Assembly (NCBI GenBank): GCA_027972325.1
Contig: JAPMOS010000028.1
Location: 124,001-188,000 of the forward strand
Length of the DNA stretch: 64,000 bases
From: Paratrimastix pyriformis
Lineage: Eukaryota > Preaxostyla > Paratrimastigidae
Reading direction: 5' to 3'
Both the position numbers and the translations under genes were made by a program. Of the stretch, positions 23,435 to 33,438 are shown piece by piece; position 1 is the first letter of the stretch; every line of letters begins with the position of its first letter. Below the pieces are notes generated by a model that saw nothing but the letters and a program-made list of their open reading frames with translations, had not been told where the DNA came from and ran no database searches.

Positions 23435-24141
23435 TTACTGCTTGTCGAACCACTGCTGGGCCTTGGCCTTCCGCTTCTCCTCGAGCTTCTTAACGACCTC
23501 GCCGTACTTCCAGCCAACCTCAGCGGCCAGGCAGCCAAGGCGAGTAGTCTTGCGGTCAGCCCGAATGTTGAGGGTCTTGAGGGCAGCGGGGACGATCATC
23601 TTCTTCATCTTGTCGTAGGGGGCGGGGCAGCCATCGAAAATCTGGAAGGGTTGTGTGGCTGATAGGCAGAAGAAATGAGACAGACGTGAAGGCGGTCAAG
23701 AGCAGCCTGGCCCCGAGGGTTCTTGTGGGGCAGCATGCCACGGACGGCACGCCAGAACATCATGGAGGGGGACTTGTGGTGGAAGGGGCCACGAGCGGGG
23801 TTGGTGTTAGTCTTCTTCATGAGGAAGACATCGTACTTAACTGTGCAAGTGATATAAAAATAGTTTTGGAACTCTGAGAACCTAAGAAGCCAGACCGGCA
23901 TTGCGGCCAACTATGGAATTATGAATGGGTGAGCGAACCAAGCCCAAAATCAAAACAGACTGGTGCCGGAGACAATGAGCTCCTCGCAGCGAACGACGGT
24001 GACGTGGACGCCAAGAAGAAGCTGCTTGGCAACAACCGAAGCGAGACGACCCTTAAGGTGACTGCGGAAAGAGGGAACTCAAGAATCAAACTGTGTGTAA
24101 ACAGCAGACCCCTTGCAGTCAACAACGACCTCCTTGACCAT
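23435..24141 (-). CDS. RPL13A: 60S ribosomal protein uL13 (L13a)
   Basis: Structural protein of the large cytosolic ribosomal subunit. Five exons are resolved to the base: 24110-24141, 23961-24061, 23896-23910, 23686-23840 and 23435-23641. Together they give 510 nt, 169 residues and a stop. The first exon reads [10 protein letters not shown], the second [17 protein letters not shown] and [11 protein letters not shown]; the third is a 15-nt microexon that supplies the conserved GRN of 'SG(N)FYRNKLKY' in other species. The fourth has [20 protein letters not shown] and [20 protein letters not shown], the family signature; the last has [14 protein letters not shown] and ends [12 protein letters not shown]. 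All four introns (48, 50, 55 and 44 nt) begin GTCTG. The protein lacks about 30 residues of the C-terminal tail usual in animals and fungi. Confidence 0.98.
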
Positions 24142-24791
24142 CTAAATAAAAAAAGAAATAAGTTTAATCCGGAACAGCCCACACGAGCAAACTTTTTCAG
24201 CAAACAAGGCGCGAGAGGGGATCCCTCCGGCAGGGTTGATGAATTAAGTCCCAGCTTGCCAAACCGAATCAAAGCAAGACTTCTTCGCATCGCTCGGACG
24301 CAGACTTGCTTTTTGCATTCATATAGTTATAAAGAACTCACTTATATAATTATACGAACTCACTTCATCTTCTTCGATTCCGTCGTTCATCTTTAGATGC
24401 ACCTCGCCAGGAGGCGATACCGCTGGCGAAACAGAGTATCACTTATTTCCCTGTCATGTGAAACACTTTTTCTAGACTTATGGAGATTTACAAACGTCGT
24501 GGTTGTTTTTCCGATCTTCTGTCATCTGGGTTCCAACACCGACGGCCCACAGTAAGATCGGGAGTGATGCCCAGCTCGGCAACGTTCAAAGTGGGGCTCC
24601 CCACGAGACCACGCCGATGTGGGGACGGAGGCAACCAGCGGACCGAGGGCAGTGCCCAGACCGTTTCTGCTGCGTTTCCACCCCGAACCGCCTCTTCGGC
24701 CCCACGGAACAACACACCGTTATTCTTCGTCGCGTACGGGGACCAGAGTGCGAAGGGAAACAAGGAGACACACCCACACCACCACGGTTGG
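24142..24791. other. Intergenic region between uL13 and the ChAPs gene
   Basis: 650 bp containing the promoter of uL13 and the 3' UTR of the ChAPs gene. The part at 24300-24480 is the most AT-rich stretch of this region (ATATAGTTATAAAG and similar). Both strands have open frames at 24480-24790, but I recognise none and see no splice signals that would attach them to a neighbour. Confidence 0.45.
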
Positions 24792-27700
24792 CTACCGGTC
24801 GAAGCCGGACACGTGCCAGGTCACGCAGCGCAGGTAGAACTGGGACAAGAGCGTGACGGCGTGGGGGGCAACCACCCCCGGGAACTGGAGGGCCTTCTCG
24901 CTTGCCGACCGGACGGCCTGAAGGCCAAAGCGGTGCACGAGGGAGCACAGAGGCACCGCGACGCAGCCGGGCATCTGTTCGGCGGCCAGGACGATTTCCG
25001 AGGAGTCGGCCGGGTCGGGCAGCAGGGGGGCGTGTGAGCCGCGCAGCCGGTCGGCCAGCGAGCTCAGCATGCCCCGGGGGCTGTCGGGGGTGGCCCGGAG
25101 GGAGCGGCCCCGGACGGGCAACGGGACGAAGCGCAGCAGCCCGAGGCAGCACTCGAGGGCCTGCCGTTGGGGAAGCGACGAGACGAGAGGCGGTGACGAC
25201 CAAGCCGGCGGCAGTGCCGCCCCGGCGGGCAGGGCAGCCCAGCAGGATGTGCGGTCACGGACCTGAGGCAGACAGCCGACGGCCCCGTAGAGGCGGAGGA
25301 GGCCCATCCAGCAAGAGGCGGCCAGGGGCGTGCCGCTGTTGGGCAGCAGGGGCAGGGGCGGGGACACCGACGGCACGGGGGCGGCGTAGGTGTTGGTGTA
25401 GGCGTCGATGAACAGGGCCCGCCGATAGGCGTGCTCGGCAGCCTGTGCGCATGCGTGTCAAAACGAGCAGCAAAAGAACGGCCTATGAGCGGAGGCCAGT
25501 GCGGAAGCGGGATGTTGTTGCAGGACGGGCGGCCGAGATCGCGAGGGAATGCAAAGGGCGGCTGCCAGACCGAGATGCGCTGCATGCGCTCGGCCAGCGC
25601 GGCCCTCCGGCGCCACACTGAGGCCGATGGGAAGAACAGGAAAATGCAGTGCGGTGAGTGAGTGGAAGGGGCGATGGGGGATGCTGTGGGATGGAAGAGG
25701 CCGGGACGGACCGAGGGCGGAATATTCCCTGGTGACGGCTGGCGGCGGGGCAGGCAGGGCCACGGAGGAGACGGCCTGGGTGTTGGGAACCACCGGCCCG
25801 GGAGCAGGCATCGGCACCGGCACCGGCACCGGGACAGGCGCAGGGACGGGGACGGGAGGTTGAGCCGGGGCGGGCTGTGGGTCGGGCTGAGGGGCGGCGG
25901 CGGGCTGCTGGGGGGGCTCCTGGGGCGGCTGGGGCTTGGGCTCCATGTGCTGGCCCTCCGGGGTGGCCACCTGGCTGGGAGCCTCCGATGGGGCGGGGGC
26001 CGGGGCCTCGGGGGCGGGGCCCTCGGACTTGGGGGCCTCGGGGGCGGCGGGTGGCTCGGGGGTGGCCGTGGCGAGGGGGGAGAGGGGCGGGCACGGCGAG
26101 GCCCCGTCGCGTGGGGCGGACACGAGGTCCGGGGCTGAGGTGTCACCGGCCTCGGCAGCGGGGACGGAGATATTGGCAGGGGCAAGGGCAGGGACCTCGG
26201 GTGCGGCCGATTCGGGGGCCGGGCTCTCGGAGGGCGAGGTGACGGTGACGGTGGCGTTGGTGGCGGCGGCGGTGGCGAGAGGAGGCGAGGCCTCCGCTGA
26301 GGGAGCCGAGCCCGGAACGACCGGGGGAGCCGGGGCAGCGGAGGTGACGGCAGTCGTCGTGGGTGCCGTGGTGACAATGGCCGTGGCCGTGGCCGTGGCA
26401 GCGGAATGGCCTTCAGGGACGGCAACGCTGTTGGGGGCTGGGCCAACGGCGCTCGCCCTGGGGGTTGTCAGCCAGACGGATTGCTGGTGGGCCTCGTCGG
26501 CCCACACCCCGAACGCCTGGGCGCGGAAGGGGAGGGGAAGAGGGAAGAGGGAAATGGAGAAGGGGAAGGGAGAATGAGGAGGGGTGTGAGCGCGCGGATC
26601 AAACAGGTGGGAGAACAACGAGTGCATCCGCAGGACTGGCGGTGGCGTGGCTGGGGCGGACCTTGAGGTCGAGGAAGAGGGCGTGGAAGAGCGCGTCCAG
26701 CCAGGCCGAGGAGATGCGCTTCTTGGGCGGGTTGGCGGTCCCCTCGGGCTGGGCCTCGGCCGGGGCGGAGGCGTCCTTGACATCCTGCTGCATCAGGAAG
26801 AGCTCGCTCCGCAGCCGAAGCAGCTCCTCCCAGCCCATCAGCAGCGTCATCTGCACCAACAGATCTGCGGCCCCGGCCCGAGAGGTGGGGGAGGAGACGG
26901 GCATGGTTGGCGACGCGCAAAGCAGGGGGAGGGCTGTGCGGGCGCCCCCTCTGGGTGGGCCGGGAGAAGGCCAACAGGTGGCGAGCGGGACCGACCGTAC
27001 GCCTCCTTGCGGTGGCCGCGGAGAGAGGCCGCGGGCAGGGTGAGAGTCAGGCTGGCAACCTCGTGGGTGGCATTGGCCGCGGCGGCCTCCTCGGCGGTCC
27101 GGGGCGTGGGCGGGGCGCCCAGGGGGGCCCGGTCCTTGGCGGTGGAGGCGATGCGCTCGTCGATGTCCATGTTCATCAGGGTCTCCTCCAGCGCCCGGTC
27201 GCTGGCCTCGGCCCCGTCCAGTGCGAAGGGGGTCCGGGTGACACGCTGCGCCACCATTCACCCGTGGAGGTGAAGTGAAGCCCGAGTCGCGCGGGACGGG
27301 TGGGATGGGCACCCAGAGAGAAGACACACGGCATGGAACGGGGGACAGACGGGGCTGGAGGCCATGGGAGGCATCGAGTGGACCGCGTCGGGCATGGGGG
27401 TCCCGTTGAGGGTCAGCAGGGCCAGCTCGAACTTGCCCTGCGCGATCAGCGTCCGGGCCAGCAGCAGCCAGGGCGAGGCCGATCGTGGATGGGCCCGGCA
27501 GGCGTGCTGGGCCACGGCCACGGCCCGGTCCAAGTCGGGGTGACTGACGGTGGTGCGCTCCTGCAGGACGCGGGACCCCAGGTGCGGCTGGCCCATGTAG
27601 GTGGGCCACGATGGCGGCTGCGGGGGCGGGGGCAGCGCCTGGATGCCCGCGTTGCCCAGGGCGCGGGCGCGGGCGTAGAGGAGGCGGCCCTGGGCAAGCA

Positions 27701-29683
27701 GGAGACTCTGGTGGTCGGTGAGCTCCTGCAGGCCCTCCGTCACCAGGGCCAGGGCGCTCTCGGTCCGCCCCAGGCAGGCCCAGGCCGCGCCCAGGGGGCA
27801 CATCAGGGCCGACCGGTGGGCGGGGTACCGGGCCGCCAGGGCCGTGAAGAAGTCGATCGCTTGCGCGAAGCGACACTGATCGGCTATCACAACAACGAGG
27901 GGTGGCGAGCGGTGAGCGGTGAGCGGTGAGCGGGGTGGGGAGGTGGACTCGCACGGCGGCGCGGGATGTGGCCTGACAGACCGAAGTAACGGTACACGGT
28001 GGTGGTGAGCCGGTTGTTGGCGGCGTCGCGCGCAGGTCCAACTGTGTCCTCGCTCCCCAGCCGGAGACCTGAATGCGACAGAACCCAGAGGAGGAGAAAC
28101 GGGGGGCAAAGGGTCGTGTGTGGCCGAGAGGAGATGGGGGCGAGGCGGACCCTGCTCGAAACCGTCGGCCAGGGTCCGCAGCAGGGCCGCCTCGCCGCTG
28201 AGCAGGGGCACCGGGTTGCAGATCACCGAAGCCCGCAGGACGTGAGCCCGGGCCACGGCAAGGTTGGGGGTGGGCGCCTCGAGGAAGGAGGTGCAGAACC
28301 AGCGCGACGGCAGGGGCTGAGGGCCCGACCCAACGGAAACGGCCAGAGCAGGGGTCACACGGGGTGGCGTCGCTGCCTGGGTCACAGGAGTCGCGGGAGT
28401 GGCAGGCGCCGTAGGGGTCGCGGGTCCGGGGATGCCCGAGTCGGCATCCAGTTGGCGGAGCTGGGCTTCGATTGCCCGCAGCTGGGCCTGCAGGGCCTCC
28501 CGTTGCTGCTGCTGCTGCGTGGGGTGGGCCTCGTCGACCGTCGCGGCTTGGGGTGGCAGCGGAGGCGGCGGAGCGGCTTGCGCGGGCTCGGGCGAGTGGG
28601 GATGCGATGACGGGGGCGGGGGCGGGGTGGGCAGCTCGGGGCTGAGCTGGGCGTCGGCGGCTGGGTCTTGCAGCTGATGGGGCGACGAAACCGAGACGGC
28701 CTCTTCAATGTGAGCCTCCTCCGGTGCGGGACCAGCAGGCGGCGCCGTCACAGGAGAGGGCGGCGGAGCGGCATGACCCTCGGTGGACATGGGGACTTCC
28801 GATGGGTACGCCTGGACCGGAACGGGTGTCGGCGCGGGGGTCGATGGGGTCGGAGACATCCGGAGGGTCAGCGGCAGCGGGTGGGGAAGCTCGTCGGGGA
28901 AGAGGTGGGCCAGAGACTGGACGGCCTGCAAGCTGCGCAGGACCGACGAGAACGAGGCATCGGTCCACAGACGAGCCGCATTGGGGTGTGTGTCGGGCAA
29001 GGCGAAGCACTCACAGGTGGCGGGGGGCATGCTACCTGCGTCGGTAGCAGTGGGTTGAGGGCCCCCAACGGGGGCCGCACCGGGAGCACCAGGCGCAGGG
29101 GCCGAGGAGGGGGAGGGGGCTTGCGGCGGAGGCGGAATCAACGATCGTGGCGGGACCGGAAGTGGAGCCGCACGAGGAGCAACTACAGTGACGGAGAGGC
29201 CACCGGGGATACACAGACGAACCCGAATGTCACTGTCGTGTGCACATGTGGGAAGAGAGACGTTAAGAACCCTTTCGCGGGGAAGAGGAGGACCTGCGCG
29301 AAAAGGCGTCATATACGCAAAAAATCCCCTCGGAGATCTCACACTTCTTCATGCCGCCCAGAGAAGAGGCTTCTTGCGCATTGATACATTTTTGGAAGTA
29401 GACGGCGACCGCAGCAGGTGATGCCTAGCACATTAATTATTATACCATCTAGGTCAAAGAAGATACAGACGCAATCGACACCAGAAACATAGTGGAATGA
29501 ACCCTGTTTCTTTTCTTGTGTGATGGTGAAAAGTCCAGAGGATTGGCGAATAAAATAAACCATATCCGGAGGACCCAGGCCAATGGTGTGAGGAAGTTGG
29601 GCAGTCCGAGCGGCAAGGGCCTCGCCCAGATGAGTGTCAATAAATTCGGCGGTATGTTTGAGTTGATTTGTATGTGAGCTCAT
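24792..29683 (-). CDS. ChAPs family protein (exomer cargo adaptor, BUD7/BCH1-like)
   Basis: In yeast the ChAPs bind Chs5 and Arf1 and carry selected cargo from the trans-Golgi to the plasma membrane. Here the ATG at 29683 begins MSSHTNQLKHTAEFID, followed by GLGPPDMVYFIRQSSG and GSFHYVSGVDC, which match the ChAPs N-terminus. The next exons give VYFQKCINAQEASSLGGMKK (about 29370) and a long Pro/Ala/Gln-rich insert. Then come TPR-like helices: FAQAIDFFTALAARYPAHRS (about 27860), AVAVAQHACRAHPRSASPWL and RTLIAQGKFELALLTLNGTP (about 27430). The C-terminal half has LLMGWEELLRLRSELFLMQQ (about 26830) and WLDALFHALFLDLK (about 26690), then a 350-residue Ala/Pro/Val-rich stretch. It ends with LLRLYGAVGCLPQV and FYLRCVTWHVSGFDR at the stop at 24792. 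At least nine exons; borders are approximate. The low-complexity inserts make it much longer than fungal members. Confidence 0.78.
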
Positions 29684-30331
29684 TCAAAAATTGCAACCCT
29701 CACAAGCTCGCAAAGCCTGCGTCCGGCTTAGCTTCTGTCCCCGGGGGTATTTTGATGTGCGGGGAAAACGAAGGGGAAACGGGAAGACAGGCTTGGCGGC
29801 CGAGCGGCAGGCGCGAGGCTCTGGACAGCCCACGGCCTGGGCTGGTGCGGCGCGTGAGGACCAGGATGCTACACAGGGATGGCGTTCTTCGACATGACGC
29901 AAGGAGGATGGCGTTGTTGGCGAGAAGGACGCCAACCAGGAGGAAGGGGGGGAGGGGGAGGAGGAGGAGGAGAAGGGGGGGGAGGGGCAATGACGCAGCC
30001 TCCGGCTCGGCCTGTGGGGCAGCTGGCGGCCAGGACCACCGCCACCACCCGCCACCAGCAGAATTTCGCCGCCCCGAACCAAGCGCGAGCGGATCCCCCA
30101 TCGACAAGCTCAAGGTGGCCCAACGCCAAAATGGGCTCAGTGATGAGCGGAGCTTGTTTTCCTCTCTCGAAATGAACCTCCGATCTGTCCACGATGGCAG
30201 CGGCCAGGGACAGAGCGGCATGCACGTCCTTCCCCACCCACCCATTGCCGCCAGACGTCTGAAGGCCCCCCTCTGGTCTTCGGCAAAAAGGCCGAGCTCC
30301 ATTGCCTTGGGGACAGCCAGAAACCGTTTCA
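29684..30331. other. Intergenic region upstream of the ChAPs gene
   Basis: About 650 bp between the ChAPs start and the stop of F-box/CPCC gene A. It contains a G/A-rich tract at about 29940-29990 (GGAGGAGGAGG). Open frames exist on both strands but none resembles a known protein. Confidence 0.45.
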
Positions 30332-33165
30332 TCACCACTCAAGACGACTATCTGTTGGCTGTTGAGGCTCGCCTTGTCCTTGTGGCGACTCGCCCTCCGC
30401 CTTCTGTGCGTCCTTGGTGTCATGGTCTCCGTCGTCGTCCTTGATGTCCCCCGCGCCCACGTCCGTGGGGTCACGGTCTCCGTCGTCGTCCAGGTCCGTG
30501 GGGTCACGGTCGGTCGCACCGTCGGTGGTGCCGGGGGCCGTCCAGGCGTCGTCACTGTCGCCGCCGCCATCCTCCCCGTCGCTGTAGGCCGCCAGGAGCC
30601 GCTCGCCGTCGAACATGTCCCGGGGGTTGACCCGCGCAGGCCCGGGGGCCCGCTCCTCGGGGCCGGCCCCGTCCCGCAAGCTGGCGCTGACCCGCCTGAC
30701 GGCCCAGCAGACGGCCAGGGCTGCCTCGCGCCGCGCCTCGGCCTCGGCCAGGCCCCCCGTGAACCCCGGGGCCATCGGCGCCACGAGAAGCTCCGGTTGG
30801 GCTGACTGGAGTGGGGCAGGGGAGCAGGAGGGCAGGGGCCGCGTTCGGGTGGGTCAGGCTGGGCGGGCGGGGATGGGCGCGGCGCACGGACGCGGGTCTC
30901 CTCCTCGAGGACGAGGCGGCGCTGGTAGTGCCATTCGGTGCTCCCATCGGCCCGGCCCGTGCGGAGGTAGGCCAGGCGCGCCTGGGGGATGTCCTCCTCC
31001 AGCTGTAGGTCATCGTCCAGCCGGTCGGTCGGCCCAAACGGCACGGGGGTCGCCGCTTCGCCCGACAGGCCATCCCGCGCACCCTCCGGCTGCGGGTCGG
31101 CCCCCCATTCAGCCAGATGAGTCCCCCATTCAGCAGCCAGATGAGCCCCCCATACAGCAGCCAGATGAGCCCCCCATACAGCAGTTTGGCAGCCTGTCCG
31201 GGGGTGTGGGCGATGCCGGACCAGGGTCAGGGCCGCCTGGGGGTGGCGCCGAGGGTCGAGCCCCACCAGGGCCACCCACTGGTCGCCGCGCCGCTGGACG
31301 AACCGGTCCCAGAGGGCGTCCGGCATCTCCCAGCCGCAGACGGTGCACCCCCTCCGGATGGGGTAGTTCTGGGCCAGGCTGCGCTTGATGCCATACGTCC
31401 GGCAGCAGGGGCACTGGAACTGGTGCGCTGGGGGGCGGGTGGGTGCGAGGGAGGGCGGGGCTGAGGGCTCGGCCGGCACGCCCCCTCCCCGAGGTCGCCC
31501 ACAGACTGCCACCCATGGCCGTCCCGGGTCGCGCGTCTGCCGAGCCGCGGGCGCCCAGCCGGCTGAGGGCCCGGTGCAGGGGCTTGGGGGCCGGCTCGGT
31601 CTCGGGGCGCGGGCCGCCCTGCACGCCCAGCAGCAGCTCGCAGGTCCCCACGACCCGGGTCCCGGCCCCACTGGGGTGCCTGCCACCCCCACCCCGCCCC
31701 GCCCCCACAGACAGGCACAGCCTGAGGAGGGGTGCCCACGACGGGGGCCGGAGCATCCGGAACCGCGGGGCGACGGACCGGTCGGGCAGGGACGGGGACA
31801 CCTCCGCCACCGCCGCTTTCTCGCCCTCGGCGACACTCGGCTGGGGGCTGGGCGGCTGCTCTTGGGGCTTGGGGCAGGCCCGGAACCAGCGGCCGGCCAG
31901 CTGGGCCTGGAGGGGATCCTCCTGCAGGGTACCCCGCCAGCGGACCACCATCGGGGCCATGTCCAGGTCGTCGTCGTCCAGCACCGGTTCCACCCCGGGG
32001 GCCGCGGCCTCCTCCCGGAGGATGGCCATCAAGCGGGCCCGCTCCGAGCGGAGCACCATCCCCAGGGCGTCCTGCAGGGCCTCCAGGTCCTCCCCGGCCC
32101 CCTCCACGTGCACGTGCCACAGCCCCCCGTTGTTGGGCAGCGCATCCCCCTCACCAGCCAGGGCCGGGGCCGGGGCCGGACCCACGCGGAACTCGAGGAA
32201 GCCCGTGAGGGCGTCCTCGTCGTCGGGGGAGACCGTCCGGGAGGCCCACCGGCGCACCGTGGCCGGGAAGTGCACCGGCCGGCACTGGGCAGGCGCATCG
32301 GCCGGCAGTTTGCCCTGGGTTCCCTGCGGCGTGGGAGCGGATGGAACGCGGGGCGGTGGTTGGGGACAGGTGGCGGCGGGGTGGCGGCGGGTGCCTGGGC
32401 GGAGGAAGGCCCGCGGACCCACATGCGGACGCGCCGGAAGGAGATGCTCTCGGTCATCAGGGCCGGGTAGAAGGGGCCCAGCGGGTTGGGTCGCATGGCC
32501 ACGAAGGGCCGCTCCTTCTTCTTGGAGGGCTCTTCCTCGGCCCCGGCCCCGGCCCCGGCCCCAGCGGGGCGCTCCTGGACGGGCACCGCCATGACGGTGG
32601 TCCGGTAGATGTGCGAGTACCAGATGATGGGCGACCCGGGCACCCGGATCTGGATGTACTCCGACGGGCTGTCGTCCAGCACCAGGGGCAGCTCCACGCG
32701 CACCGGGCGGGAATGACCCCCGGGGAAGGTGACCGCCAGCTGGGTCTGGATGGTCCAGGTGGCGCCCTCCCGGAAGAAGGTGTCGGTTTGCCCCCGGCCG
32801 GCGAAGGTATGCGCGCCCGCATAACTGCCAAAGTGATGTGATTGAGCGGAGCGAGGAAGGCAGCCAACGGACATGCGGAGCCAATCGAGCGGATGCCCGC
32901 TGTGGAAACCCTCAGCACACGCCCGGGTCTCGGGGAGGACCACCGGCGGCTGACCCAACTCGTCCAAAGGCTCATAATAATCCCGGAAAAACAGCCGGCG
33001 CCACAGATCGTTCGAAAGGGCACTATGTCCGACGGATCAATTGGAATTGCGGAAATGAGTAGAACCAGACATCTCTTTCCAAGAGTGTGCCACCTGAGCA
33101 CAGGTGAGCACAGTCTGAGGTGATGCAAAGGAGAAAACAAGGTGCACAATCTCGGGAGGGAGCAT
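30332..33165 (-). CDS. F-box protein with C-terminal CPCC cysteine-rich domain (paralogue A)
   Basis: Likely substrate receptor of an SCF-type ubiquitin ligase. Exon 1 (33071-33165) encodes MLPPEIVHLVFSFASPQTVL and VAHSWKE. A 48-nt GTCTG intron (33023-33070) splits the F-box exactly before ALSNDLWRRLFFRDYYEPL. Next is a conserved block, DELGQPPVVLPETRACAEGF, and a beta-rich middle region (TQLAVTFPGGHSRPVRVELP, RPNPLGPFYPALM). A charged segment includes RPVHFPATVRRW and GFLEFRVGPAPAP. The C-terminal module holds FQCPCCRTYG (about 31400), then CTVCGWEMPDALWDRFVQRR (about 31330). This is the CPCC-x(n)-C-x-V-C-x-W pattern of the Cys_rich_CPCC family. The tail is acidic (DGEDGGGDSDDAW, repeated DRDPTD) and the stop is at 30332. 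The same order of blocks occurs in the plus-strand gene at 44449-47029. Role inferred from the F-box; the target is unknown. Confidence 0.85.
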
Positions 33166-33438
33166 GATATGGATGCTCGGAAAGAAGAAGGTGGAAAAGA
33201 AAACAATGAAAAGCGACCACCGCCCCGGGCAGAGCGGGATGACAGAAAACAACGCACTCCACGCTCACACGCGAGGTGACCCGCCGCCAAAGAAGAAACG
33301 AGTTTGGCAGAAAGAAATCCGTAAAATACATACACCACCCGTCCCCACCCACATCGCAGCTCCCCCACCCACGCATGGCCTTACCGACGCTGCCAATGGA
33401 AGACCAGCTCCGGTGGGGGCCGGAGCAGTGTCTCCTCG

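Noticed and set aside
29684-30331. Possible extra gene on the minus strand
   Set aside because: The open frame has a composition set by a GGAGGA tract and no recognisable motif; left as intergenic.
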